Source: Acidobacteriota bacterium
GTDB taxonomy: Bacteria; Acidobacteriota; Terriglobia; Terriglobales; Acidobacteriaceae
Direction of reading: 5' to 3'
Assembly: GCA_021778845.1 (NCBI GenBank)
Contig: JAJYBU010000001.1
Coordinates: 124,001 to 188,000 of the forward strand
Length of the DNA: 64,000 bases
The position numbers and the translations under genes were made by a program. This document shows positions 46,984-56,362 of the stretch, piece after piece. The notes beneath the pieces were generated by a model. It saw only the letters and a list, made by a program, of their open reading frames with translations, was not told where the DNA came from and made no database searches. How positions within the stretch are numbered: the stretch's first letter is position 1; each line of letters opens with the position of its first letter.

Positions 46984-48378
46984 ATGCATATCCTCTACGT
47001 CGTCATCGAATTCGCCATCGTCCTCGGCCTCCTGGTTCTCATCCACGAACTCGGCCACTTCATCGTCGCCAAGCTCTGCGGCGTCCGCGTCGAAACCTTC
47101 TCCATCGGCTTCGGCACCCGCATCGTTGGCTTCCGCCACGGCGACACCGACTACCGCATCTCCATCCTCCCCCTTGGGGGCTACGTCAAGATGGCCGGCG
47201 AACTCGGCGGCGACGGCGCTCCCATCAATAGCTCTGCGCTAAATGGGGGCAGCCTGCTTGACCAATCAGGCATCTCCTCCGGCGACCTCACCTCCAAGCC
47301 GCGCTGGCAGCGCGTCCTCATCGCTCTCGCCGGGCCCGTCTCCAACTTCCTCCTGGCCTTCATCCTGCTCTTCCTCGTCGCCCACTATCACCACGAAGTC
47401 GACCAGTACCTCAACTCCCCCGCCACAGTCGACTACGTCCCCCAGGGAACCCCCGCCGCTCAGGACGGCCTCGCCGCCGGCGACACCATCACCCGCTTCA
47501 ACCGCGTCCACAACCCCACCTGGAACCAGATCTTCGACGAGTCGGCCCTTAATCTCAATCGCCCGCTCCCTATCGCTTTCACCCACAACGGCAGCACCGT
47601 CACCGCCACCCTCACCATCTCCGTGCCCTCTAACACCGAGTTCGGCATCGAGGACATCGTGAACGTCGGCCTCATCCCCCAGATGGACCCCGGCCCCATC
47701 AGCGTGCTCAGTGTCGCCGCCGGTTCACCCGCAGCACGCGCGGGTCTCCAACCCGGCGACCAGGTCGTCAGCATCAACACCCTGCATCCCCACTCTGTTC
47801 CCGCCCTGCTCGCTTACCTGAAAGATAATAAGGGTGCCACGGACACGCTCGGCGTCCTGCGCAACGGCCAACTCCTCACTCTCACCGCAACGCCCGAAAA
47901 AATGGAGACTCCCGGCGCCGGCGACCAGTACCGCCTCGGCTTCACCTATCGCCCGCCCCCGGCTGACATCGAGCGCCTACCCATCGGCAAGGCCCTCAGT
48001 CAGTCCCTCACCGACAATCGCGAAGGCTCCATGCTGATCCTGCGGGTCATCAAGGGGCTCTTCACCCGCCACGTCGCCGTCAATCAAATGATGGGCCCGG
48101 TCGGCATCGCCCAGCAGATTGATCTCGCCACCCAGATGGGCATCTGGCCGCTGCTCAATCTGGTCAGCGTCATCTCCCTCAACCTCGGCATTCTCAACCT
48201 GATGCCCTTCCCCCTGCTCGACGGCGGCATGATCTTCTTCCTCATCATCGAAAGCATCATGCGTCGCGACGTCAACCAGCAGTTCAAGGAAGTCATCTAC
48301 CAGGTAGCCTTCGTCTGCATCATCCTCTTCACCTTCTTCATCATCTTCAACGACATCTCAAAGCTCCATCTGCACTAG
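46984..48378 (+). CDS. rseP: RIP metalloprotease RseP
   Basis: 464 aa. Site-2 protease of the inner membrane that cleaves anti-sigma factors and leftover signal peptides. Zinc motif HELGH at residues 21-25 in the first helix; GGYVKMAGE after it; two PDZ-like regions (VDYVPQGTPAAQDGLAAGD and VLSVAAGSPAARAGLQPGD); third zinc ligand in NLMPFPLLDGG; final helix VIYQVAFVCIILFTFFIIF. Full length. A palindrome covers its stop codon. Confidence 0.96.
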   Translation: MHILYVVIEFAIVLGLLVLIHELGHFIVAKLCGVRVETFSIGFGTRIVGFRHGDTDYRISILPLGGYVKMAGELGGDGAPINSSALNGGSLLDQSGISSGDLTSKPRWQRVLIALAGPVSNFLLAFILLFLVAHYHHEVDQYLNSPATVDYVPQGTPAAQDGLAAGDTITRFNRVHNPTWNQIFDESALNLNRPLPIAFTHNGSTVTATLTISVPSNTEFGIEDIVNVGLIPQMDPGPISVLSVAAGSPAARAGLQPGDQVVSINTLHPHSVPALLAYLKDNKGATDTLGVLRNGQLLTLTATPEKMETPGAGDQYRLGFTYRPPPADIERLPIGKALSQSLTDNREGSMLILRVIKGLFTRHVAVNQMMGPVGIAQQIDLATQMGIWPLLNLVSVISLNLGILNLMPFPLLDGGMIFFLIIESIMRRDVNQQFKEVIYQVAFVCIILFTFFIIFNDISKLHLH

Positions 48379-48397
48379 CAGCAATTGCTGCTAGTGC
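48372..48397. repeat. Perfect 26-base palindrome over the rseP stop codon
   Basis: The sequence reads the same on both strands around a central AATT (half-site GCACTAGCAGCAA). The rseP TAG (48376-48378) lies within the left arm. It could form a hairpin in the transcript ending both ways, but lacks a T run. May be a protein-binding dyad or a terminator variant. Confidence 0.7.
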
Positions 48398-48457
48398 CAG
48401 CTTCCAGCTTTTCCATCTCGCTGCGACCACCCCCACCGTCATCCATAGCAGAGCGGA

Positions 48458-48489
48458 AAAAATTTGCTTCTGCCTTTAGCTCGAAGCTA
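48458..48489 (-). terminator. Possible terminator after the DHH gene
   Basis: On the minus strand GCTTC pairs with GAAGC (12-base loop), followed by AAATTTTTT. Short stem but good T run, directly after the stop of the DHH phosphoesterase. The flanking AGCTTCTAGCTTGTAGCTT segment is internally repetitive. Confidence 0.45.
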
Positions 48490-48493
48490 CAAG

Positions 48494-49486
48494 CTAGAAG
48501 CTGCTTTTCAGCTCCGCCACAATCTCCCTCACCGCGGCTCTAGCCTCCTCTTCCCTTTCCACCGGGAAGCTGATCGCCCCCACGCGCGCATGTCCCCCGC
48601 CCCCGTACCTCTCGCAGATCGCCGCAATATTTGCTAGTTCGCACGCCCGCCTTGTCGTCCACGGATTCGTCCCCACACTCACCTTGGTCCGAAAGCTCGA
48701 CTTCGACAGCCCCACGTTATACGTTCCCTGCGGAAACAAATAGTACGGAATAAATTTGTTGTATCCCTCCGTTGGCTGGTCCGTAATATCAAACGAAATC
48801 ACGCCGTCGTCGCACACTGCGCGCGCGCGAATCAACTCCAGCGCCGCAAGATGCCGTTCCATCAGCGGCCCCAGCAACTCCTGCACAAACGGCTGTTCCA
48901 GCACCTGCTGCAGAGGCATCTCCGTCAGCAGCGGGATAAACTTCATCGACACCGACTCCCCATCCACCTCCGGCGCGCTCTCAATAATCATCGTCAACTT
49001 CATCGCCGGCTCGGCCATCTCCACCGCGGCCTTCGCGCTCTCGTACTTCGCGCCGTCCACAATATCGGCCCAATGGATCAACTCATTCAGCGGAGCAACG
49101 TCCATGCCAAACTTCGTGCTCGCAATATGCGCAATCCAGCTTGTGCAACTTGTATACGTCGGATCGAAGAACTGCCGCATGGTCTGGCTTCCATCCGACT
49201 GCCCACGTCGAAACGTCTCCTCATCCTTCGGAGTCATAAACGCCGACAGGTGATGATCGAACCACCACGTCACCCGCGGCGACGCCGAATACTTGAAGTC
49301 CACAATCGCATTCTCGCCCTGCGCATCGAACCAGCTCTCGTCATACAGCGCCCCGGCCCGATGCACCAGCCCGTGGTAGTCATACCGGTTGGCGGTCCGC
49401 ACACACTCTCGATGAAACCGCGTAAACAGCGCCGCCGAGCAGGCTCCATCGAAACATTTATCGTGATAAAGCACTCTACAGTTCAC
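48494..49486 (-). CDS. DHH-family phosphoesterase
   Basis: 330 aa. Metal motifs in order: YHDKCFDGACSAA near the N-terminus, AIVDF, then the defining FDHHLSAF, and the C-terminal DHHA1 signature YGGGGHARVGA. Related to NrnA-type nanoRNases and other short-oligonucleotide or cyclic-dinucleotide hydrolases; the exact substrate is not clear. The GTG at 49486 is preferred because GGGGAG lies about five bases before it; a GTG seven codons upstream is the alternative. Cytoplasmic. Confidence 0.85.
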   Translation of the reverse strand: MNCRVLYHDKCFDGACSAALFTRFHRECVRTANRYDYHGLVHRAGALYDESWFDAQGENAIVDFKYSASPRVTWWFDHHLSAFMTPKDEETFRRGQSDGSQTMRQFFDPTYTSCTSWIAHIASTKFGMDVAPLNELIHWADIVDGAKYESAKAAVEMAEPAMKLTMIIESAPEVDGESVSMKFIPLLTEMPLQQVLEQPFVQELLGPLMERHLAALELIRARAVCDDGVISFDITDQPTEGYNKFIPYYLFPQGTYNVGLSKSSFRTKVSVGTNPWTTRRACELANIAAICERYGGGGHARVGAISFPVEREEEARAAVREIVAELKSSF

Positions 49487-49619
49487 ACGTACTCCCCAAA
49501 TCTTCACCTAACCCCACCAGCATACCCGTTCTCCACCATCCAACTCTGGCGTCCACATCGTATCATCATCAAAACTCCAGTACGGCCCGCATCCGCACCG
49601 CCAGAGGATTCCGAAGCAC

Positions 49620-50708
49620 ATGCACCCAATCCCTCAGCAACCCTCCCCCGAAGAACTCCCCACCCAGCCCGCAATCCAACCCTCGCCATCCGTGCAGGAC
49701 TCCACGCCGGGCGAGAGCCTCTTCTACGGCGTCTTCGGCCTGCGCGCTGGCTGGAGCCTCCTGATCTACTTCGCCATCATCGCCGCCATTATTGGCAGCG
49801 TCTTCTTCGTCAGCCACCACATCCAACTCCAGCGCCAGCACGCCGCCGCCATCGCCGCCGCCAAAGCCGGCAAACCCGCCCCCCCGCTCGAACCCCTCTT
49901 GCCCAAGGCATCGGCCGGTAAACCCACCCCCATCATCGGCATCACCTTCGCCGAACTGATCACCTTTTCTGCCTTCCTACTCCTCAGCGCGTTCATGGCC
50001 GTCATCGAGCGCCGCAACCTCTCCGTCTTCGGACTCGGCGGCGACCATCCCATCCGCCGCTGCCTCACCGGAGCCTTCTGGGGCATTCTCCTCATCTCCC
50101 TGCTCATCGTCACCCTCCACACCTTCCACCTGCTCACCTTCGACCACCTCCTCGACCACGGCCTCTCCATCTTCTACTGGGGAGCCATCCAACTCTTCGC
50201 CTTTCTCCTCGTCGGCCTCACCGAGGAGTACACCATGCGCGGCTATCTCCAATTCACGCTCACCCGCGGCATGGTCTCGCTCGGCAACCGCATCTCCCCA
50301 GCGCATGCCCGCACCATCGCCTTCTGGATCGCGGCCGTCATCACCTCCACCCTCTTCTTCGTCCTCCACACCTCCAACGCCGGCGAGAACTGGCTCGGCC
50401 TGGTCGGAGTCTTCCTGGCTGGGGTCGTCTTCATCTTCGCCCTCTGGCGCACCGGTTCCCTCTGGTGGGGCATCGGCTTCCACATGGCATGGGACTGGGG
50501 CCAATCCTTCCTCTACGGCGTCCCCGACTCCGGCACCCTCATGGAGGGCCGTCTCTTCGCCACCCACTCCCAGGGCAACCCCATCCTCTCTGGCGGCACC
50601 GTAGGCCCCGAAGGCAGCATCCTCTGCATCCCCGTCTTTCTCTTGATCATTCTGATCCTCCTCTACACCCACCCCTCCCCGCAGCCACCACTGGAACCTC
50701 TCTCCTGA
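49620..50708 (+). CDS. CPBP-family intramembrane protease
   Basis: 362 aa, about eight helices. Pro/Gln-rich N-terminal tail, then a TM region. CPBP (Abi, PF02517) motifs: EEYTMRGYLQF (EExxxR), STLFFVLHTS (FxxxH) and GIGFHMAWDWGQS with its His and Asp. Possible roles include processing of prenylated-like or peptide substrates; in bacteria often linked to bacteriocin immunity, which cannot be shown here. Ends 39 bases before the acylase gene on the same strand, so possibly co-transcribed. Confidence 0.88.
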   Translation: MHPIPQQPSPEELPTQPAIQPSPSVQDSTPGESLFYGVFGLRAGWSLLIYFAIIAAIIGSVFFVSHHIQLQRQHAAAIAAAKAGKPAPPLEPLLPKASAGKPTPIIGITFAELITFSAFLLLSAFMAVIERRNLSVFGLGGDHPIRRCLTGAFWGILLISLLIVTLHTFHLLTFDHLLDHGLSIFYWGAIQLFAFLLVGLTEEYTMRGYLQFTLTRGMVSLGNRISPAHARTIAFWIAAVITSTLFFVLHTSNAGENWLGLVGVFLAGVVFIFALWRTGSLWWGIGFHMAWDWGQSFLYGVPDSGTLMEGRLFATHSQGNPILSGGTVGPEGSILCIPVFLLIILILLYTHPSPQPPLEPLS

Positions 50709-50747
50709 CGCCATCGCGCCCCACATCGCCTAAAATCTCACTAGGCC

Positions 50748-53531
50748 ATGATCCCTCCCACCCCCGAGCACCCCCACCTCCCCCCGACGACCTCACTCGC
50801 AGCACCTGCACCGCACAGGCTCCGCCAAATTTTCCTCACCATCGGCAGCCTCGCCGGCCTCCTCGCCGTTGCCCTCGTCATCGCGGCCATCGTCCTCCGC
50901 CACGACCTCCGCGCCAGCCAACCCGTCCTCGACGGCACCCTCCCCGTCTCCGGCCTCGCCGCGCCCGTCACCATCACCCGCGACACCCAGGGCGTCCCCT
51001 CCATCCACGCCCGCACCCTCGACGACCTCCTCTTCGCGCAGGGCTATCTCACCGCCTCCGACCGCCTCTTCCAGATGGACGCTCTCCGTCGCCACGGAGC
51101 CGGCACCCTCGCCGAAATCCTCGGCCCCTCGCTCATCCCCCATGACCGCGAGCAGCGCTATCTCCAACTCCGCGCCGCCGCCGACCGCGCCATCACCACG
51201 CTCCCTCCCGACCAGCTTCACCAGCTCCAGGCCTACGCCAACGGCGTCAACGCCTTCATCTCCACGCACAACGGCACCGGCTCCCACCCCAACACCCTGC
51301 CTATCGAGTTCCACCTCCTCGACTACGCTCCCGATCCCTGGACCCCGCGCGACTCGCTGCTCATCGCCATCGTCATGGCCCAGGACCTCACCACCGGTTT
51401 CCCCACCAAGCTCAACCGCGAAGCCCTCGCCACACGTCTCCCCGCCAGCCTCCTCGCCGACCTCTACCCCGTCGGCTCGTGGCGCGACCAGCCTCCCACC
51501 CAAGGCACCCCCGATCTCACCACGCCCTCCTCCCCCATCGAGCAGATCCCCCTCGACAAAACCCAATCGTCCGTCAGCCCCGCGGACCTACTCACCCTCT
51601 CTGCCGATCTCAGCGCCCATCGCTGCGACGGCTGCCGCGCCGGATCCAACAACTGGGCCGTCGACGGAGCCCACACCTCCACCGGCGCGCCGCTCCTCTC
51701 CAACGACATGCACCTCGGCCTCACCGCCCCCGACATCTGGTACGAAGCCGCCCTCCACGCCGACGGTCCCAATCCGCTCAACGTCGAAGGCTTCACCCTG
51801 CCCGGCGTTCCCTTCGTCATCGTCGGCCGCAACGCCAACGTCGCCTGGGGCTTCACCAACTCCGAAGCCGACGTCCAGGACATTCTCATCGAGCACCTCC
51901 GTGGCTCCGGCCAGAACGCCGAGTACGAGCGCCCCGACCACACCTGGGCCCCCGTCGCCCACCATCCCGAACTCATCCGCGTCCGCGCCGGCAGCAATCT
52001 CACCCTCGACGTCCTCACCACCACCCACACCATCGGCAGCACCTCCATCCAAACCCCGATCATCTCCCCACTCCTCAAATCCGAGCACCGCTCCCTCGCC
52101 CTTGCCTGGACCCTCTACGACCCCTCCACCCTCACCGCTCCCATGTATGCCATCAATACCGCAGCGGACACCGCCTCACTCGTCGCTGCCTTCAGCAGCT
52201 TCAGCATCCCCTCCCAAAACCTCATCTACGCCGACGCCCACCACATCGGCTATCACCTCCTCGGCCGCATCCCCATCCGCGGCCCCGCCATCCAGCGCCC
52301 TCGCTCCGCCGAGCCCGTCGTCCTCCCCAACCCCACCTCCGCCGAAGACGAAGCCGACGAATCCGGCGACACCCAGTCTTCCTCGATCACACCTCTAACG
52401 CAGTCGCCTCAACCGCAGCGAGGTGCAGTGGTTGCCCCTCCACTTCCCTCCTCATCTCTCACCACCTACACCATCGGCTCGCCCATCTCCCCCGTCCCCG
52501 TCGACGCCCTCGACCCCGCGCAGGCATGGTCCGGCTACATCCCCTACGACGCGCTGCCCTCCGTCCAGGACCCCGCCTCCGGCATCCTCGCCACCGCCAA
52601 CGCACGCATCACCCCCGACGACTACCCCTACGCCGTCTCTCTCGACTGGTCCGACCCATATCGCGTCGAGCGCATCCACCATCTCCTCGCCACGGCAATC
52701 GCCAGCGGCACCCCACTCACCCCCGACGCAATGCTCCGCATCCAGACCGACGTCCGCTCCGAGTTCGATCTCCTCGTCGCCCAGCGTCTCGCCTACGCCC
52801 TCGACCACTCCTCGCTCACACACAAGGACCCGCGCCTCCTCCAGGCCGCCAACCTCCTCCGCAACTGGAACGGCGACCTCACGCTTAACTCCTCCGCCGC
52901 CACCATCGTCGCCGTCGTCGAACCCCAGCTCTGGCCCATGCTCCTCGGCCCCCAGCTCCAGGCCTACAATCAGGCTCACGGCCACGTCTACCTCAGCAAC
53001 GAGCAACTCACGGCCCTCATCCACATCTACATCTGGGAAGAAGACCGCACCGCCCTCGAACAGATCATCCAGAACACACCCGCCCGCTGGCTCCCGCCCG
53101 CCTTCGCCAACTGGAACGACTTCCTCACCACCGCCGTCGAGCGCGGCCTGGGCGCAGCCAACGCACCCCACGACCTCGACACCTTCCCCTATGGCCCGCA
53201 CCACCCCGTCGACATCGCCCACCCAATCTTCGGCAGCCACTCCCCCGTCAGCACGCTGCTCGGCGTAGCCACCGGCACCGGCCTGCATCCCAACAGCGGC
53301 GACGCCACCACCATCAAGGCCACCGGCCACGCCTTCGGCCCCAGCGAGCGCTTCACCGCCGACCTCTCCAACCCCGACAACACCCGCGCCAACATCACCA
53401 CCGGCGAGTCCGGCAACCCCGCCAGCCCCTGGTTCCTCGACCAGTTCCGCCCCTGGCTCAACGGCACAACCTTCACCCTCCCCCTCGACCACCCCACCAT
53501 CACTCACACCCTCACGCTCACCCCGCAATAA
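50748..53531 (+). CDS. Penicillin acylase-family amidase (Ntn hydrolase)
   Basis: 927 aa, typical for this family. Membrane anchor or signal at residues 27-48 (IFLTIGSLAGLLAVALVIAAIVL in two parts), alpha chain with TRDTQGVPSIHARTLDDLLFAQGYL, then the self-cleavage site CRAGSNNWAV with nucleophile Ser300, and beta chain with LLSNDMHLGL, and NVAWGFTNSEADVQD. A Ser/Pro-rich insertion lies near residues 525-570. Hydrolyses side-chain amides; physiological substrates may be acyl-homoserine lactones or phenylacetyl compounds (inference). Periplasmic side expected. Confidence 0.92.
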   Translation: MIPPTPEHPHLPPTTSLAAPAPHRLRQIFLTIGSLAGLLAVALVIAAIVLRHDLRASQPVLDGTLPVSGLAAPVTITRDTQGVPSIHARTLDDLLFAQGYLTASDRLFQMDALRRHGAGTLAEILGPSLIPHDREQRYLQLRAAADRAITTLPPDQLHQLQAYANGVNAFISTHNGTGSHPNTLPIEFHLLDYAPDPWTPRDSLLIAIVMAQDLTTGFPTKLNREALATRLPASLLADLYPVGSWRDQPPTQGTPDLTTPSSPIEQIPLDKTQSSVSPADLLTLSADLSAHRCDGCRAGSNNWAVDGAHTSTGAPLLSNDMHLGLTAPDIWYEAALHADGPNPLNVEGFTLPGVPFVIVGRNANVAWGFTNSEADVQDILIEHLRGSGQNAEYERPDHTWAPVAHHPELIRVRAGSNLTLDVLTTTHTIGSTSIQTPIISPLLKSEHRSLALAWTLYDPSTLTAPMYAINTAADTASLVAAFSSFSIPSQNLIYADAHHIGYHLLGRIPIRGPAIQRPRSAEPVVLPNPTSAEDEADESGDTQSSSITPLTQSPQPQRGAVVAPPLPSSSLTTYTIGSPISPVPVDALDPAQAWSGYIPYDALPSVQDPASGILATANARITPDDYPYAVSLDWSDPYRVERIHHLLATAIASGTPLTPDAMLRIQTDVRSEFDLLVAQRLAYALDHSSLTHKDPRLLQAANLLRNWNGDLTLNSSAATIVAVVEPQLWPMLLGPQLQAYNQAHGHVYLSNEQLTALIHIYIWEEDRTALEQIIQNTPARWLPPAFANWNDFLTTAVERGLGAANAPHDLDTFPYGPHHPVDIAHPIFGSHSPVSTLLGVATGTGLHPNSGDATTIKATGHAFGPSERFTADLSNPDNTRANITTGESGNPASPWFLDQFRPWLNGTTFTLPLDHPTITHTLTLTPQ

Positions 53532-53694
53532 GCCGCGCTCTCAACCAACGCCGGTCTGCCTTCATCCTTGCGCACAGCGGAATTTCCGCTCCGCAAGCCC
53601 CTGCCCGCGTTCAGACCAAAATCATCCCCGCATTTTGTTCATCCGCCGCAAGCCCCCGCGCCCGTCGCCCCCACAGGCCCTACACTCTAGTCAG

Positions 53695-54222
53695 ATGCGT
53701 CTCCACTTTCACACCGAGCAGAAGCTCCCCTACCCCATCGAGGCGGTCTTCGCCTTCTTCGCCGACCCGGCCAATCTCCCCCGCCTCATGCCCGCCTGGC
53801 AGCGCCCTCGCATCGACCACGCCACCTTCGTTCCACCCCCGCCACCCCACGAACCCTTCCCTGGCTCCGACCGCATCACCGCCGGTTCCGGCACACGCCT
53901 CAGCCTCACCATCCGCCCCATCCCCTTCTCGCCCATCCGCATCCCCTGGGACGCGCTCATCGAAGACTTCCGCTGGCTTCACGGCTTCTGCGACGTCCAA
54001 CTCCGCGGCCCCTTCCGCTTCTGGCGTCACTGCCACACGGTCGAAATCCACCGCAGCGGAACCCTCCTCCGTGACGACGTCGAGTACGATCTCCCCCTCG
54101 GCCCCCTCAGCCTGCTCGCCGACAAGCTCTTCGTCCACCGCCAGCTAGCTGCAACCTTCCGCTTTCGCCAGCGCCGCACCCTCGAACTCCTGGCCCAGCA
54201 GGACAGCGCGCAGTCAGCGTAA
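53695..54222 (+). CDS. SRPBCC/START-like ligand-binding protein
   Basis: 175 aa. Opens with QKLPYPIEAVFAFFADPANLP, the standard start of polyketide-cyclase-like SRPBCC proteins, and ends with a long helix (LADKLFVHRQLAATFRFRQRRTL). The middle WRHCHTVEIHRSGTLLRDDVEY strand pair fits the family. A Pro-rich insert PPPPPHEPFP is present near residue 50. The start ATG 53695 is set at this domain. Ligand unknown. Confidence 0.87.
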   Translation: MRLHFHTEQKLPYPIEAVFAFFADPANLPRLMPAWQRPRIDHATFVPPPPPHEPFPGSDRITAGSGTRLSLTIRPIPFSPIRIPWDALIEDFRWLHGFCDVQLRGPFRFWRHCHTVEIHRSGTLLRDDVEYDLPLGPLSLLADKLFVHRQLAATFRFRQRRTLELLAQQDSAQSA

Positions 54223-54231
54223 CCTGCGCCA

Positions 54232-56103
54232 CTAAACCCCAACCACCTTCTTCAGCAACGGCCGCACCCTCGCCATCGCAGCTTCGGCCGTCAGCCCATA
54301 CTTCTCCCGCAGCGCCTCCACCTTGCCGTGCTCCACAAACTGGTCCGGCCAGCCCACCCGCACCACCGGCACGTCGATCCCCTGCGCGTTCAAGCTCTCC
54401 AGCACCGCCGACCCAAAACCGCCAGCCAGCACATGATCTTCCATCGTGATCAACACCTCACACCGCTGGCCGTACAGCGCAACGCACTCCGCATCCACCG
54501 GCTTGGCAAACCGCGCATTGATGACCGCAACGCTGTGCCCTTCGGCCTCCAGCATCGCCGCCAGCCGCCGCGCATCGGCGACCATATTCCCCAGCGCAAA
54601 CACTGCCACCTCGCGCCCGTCCTGCAGCACCTCGGCCTTCCCAATCTCGAGCGCCACCGGCTTCGCCTTCACAGCCACTCCCGGCCCAATTCCTCGCGGA
54701 TACCGGATCGCGCTCGGCCCTGGCTGCCCCAGCGCGGTAAACATCATGTCCTGCAACTCGTCCTCATCCTTCGGGTCCATGTGGATCAAATTCGGAACCC
54801 CGCGCAGATAGCTGATGTCGAACAGCCCATGATGCGTCGGCCCGTCATCTCCGCTCAGCCCGCCGCGGTCCATGCAGAACACCACCGGCAGATTCTGCAG
54901 CGCGACATCGTGCACAATCTGGTCGAACGCCCGCTGCAAAAACGTCGAGTAGATCGCGCAGAACGGCCGATAGCCCTTCGTCGCCATCCCCGCGGCAAAC
55001 AGCACCGCATGTTCCTCGGCAATTCCCACATCGAAGTACCGCTTCGGATGATGCGGCCGAAACAGATCCAGTGCGGTTCCATTCGGCATCGCCGCCGTAA
55101 TCGCGACCACCTTGCCGTTCCCATCCGCCAGCTTCGTCAAGCTCTCGGCAAAGATCTCCGAGTACGTCTTCTGGCCCGCCGACTTCGTCTCGCCCGTCTC
55201 CGGATCATACGGTCCCAGCCCATGAAACTTCTTCTGCTTCTCCAGCGCAGGCTGAAACCCGCGGCCCTTCTGCGTCAGCGCATGCAGCACCACTGGCCGC
55301 TGCTGCTTCTTCAAAAACTTAAACGTCTCCACCAGCATCGGAAGGTTGTGCCCATCCACCGGCCCATAGTAATTGAGCCCAAACTCCTCAAAGATCATCC
55401 CTCGCCCGACGATCCCCTTGGCCGCCTCCTCCGCCTTGCGCGCAATATGCAACGCCGCCTTGCCGCCAAACCTCTCCACCAGTCCCGCCGCCCGATCATG
55501 CAAACTCACATACGTCGGGTTCGTCGCAATCTTGTGGAAGTACTCCGCAATCGCTCCAACATTCTTGTCAATCGACCACTCATTATCGTTCAGCACAATA
55601 ATCAGCCGCTTCGTCGACGCCACATTATTCAGCGCCTCAAAGCTGATCCCGTTGGTAAACGCCGCATCCCCAGCCAGCGCCACCACATGCTCATCGCCGC
55701 CGCTCATATCCCGCGCCACGGCCATTCCCAACGCCGCACTCAGCGCCGTACCTGCATGCCCGGCTCCAAACGAATCATGCTCACTCTCGGTCCGCAGCAT
55801 GAAGCCGTTCAGTCCGTCCGGCTGCCGAATCGTATCGAACTCCCCCTCGCGCCCCGTCAGCAGCTTATGCACGTAGCTCTGATGGCTCACATCAAACACA
55901 AAGCTGTCCCGCGGCGTATCGAAGACATAGTGCATCGCAATCGTCAGTTCCACCACGCCGAGGTTCGGCCCAATGTGCCCGCCCGTCTTGGCCACGCCCA
56001 CAATCAGCCGCTCGCGGATCTCCTCAGCCAGCAGCCCAAGCTCAGCCACGCTCAGCTTCTTCACATCCGCCGGCGATTTAATTCTGCTTAAATACTTACT
56101 CAT
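54232..56103 (-). CDS. dxs: 1-deoxy-D-xylulose-5-phosphate synthase
   Basis: 623 aa, normal for Dxs. First MEP pathway step: pyruvate plus glyceraldehyde-3-phosphate to DXP with thiamine diphosphate. GHIGPNLGVVELTIAMHYVF, the TPP motif VALAGDAAFTNGISFEALNN, DIGIAEEHAV-like VGIAEEHAVLFAAGMA (catalytic Glu), and the transketolase C-terminal domain. The MSKYLSRI start has GGGG seven bases upstream; 31 extra codons upstream are non-coding in character. Convergent with the SRPBCC gene. Dxr is about 8 kb away. Confidence 0.97.
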   Translation of the reverse strand: MSKYLSRIKSPADVKKLSVAELGLLAEEIRERLIVGVAKTGGHIGPNLGVVELTIAMHYVFDTPRDSFVFDVSHQSYVHKLLTGREGEFDTIRQPDGLNGFMLRTESEHDSFGAGHAGTALSAALGMAVARDMSGGDEHVVALAGDAAFTNGISFEALNNVASTKRLIIVLNDNEWSIDKNVGAIAEYFHKIATNPTYVSLHDRAAGLVERFGGKAALHIARKAEEAAKGIVGRGMIFEEFGLNYYGPVDGHNLPMLVETFKFLKKQQRPVVLHALTQKGRGFQPALEKQKKFHGLGPYDPETGETKSAGQKTYSEIFAESLTKLADGNGKVVAITAAMPNGTALDLFRPHHPKRYFDVGIAEEHAVLFAAGMATKGYRPFCAIYSTFLQRAFDQIVHDVALQNLPVVFCMDRGGLSGDDGPTHHGLFDISYLRGVPNLIHMDPKDEDELQDMMFTALGQPGPSAIRYPRGIGPGVAVKAKPVALEIGKAEVLQDGREVAVFALGNMVADARRLAAMLEAEGHSVAVINARFAKPVDAECVALYGQRCEVLITMEDHVLAGGFGSAVLESLNAQGIDVPVVRVGWPDQFVEHGKVEALREKYGLTAEAAMARVRPLLKKVVGV

Positions 56104-56362
56104 CCTCGAACCCCGCGGACTTTGCAGCTTTACCGGAACAGGACGCAAACCCCATCTCCCCAGTGTACCAACCTCCGCCCAAATTCCGACGCTCATGGCG
56201 ACATCGTTTCTCCCAACTGCTTGCTGTCGTCAACCTCGCCCTCGAAATCATGCCGCGCCGTCAGCAGCCATCCGCTCCATCGCATCCCTCGTTCATCCCA
56301 TTTTCCCCATCTCCGCAAACGCGCTTGCGCTTGCACCTATTCCTCGGCTTACTATGGTCGGC

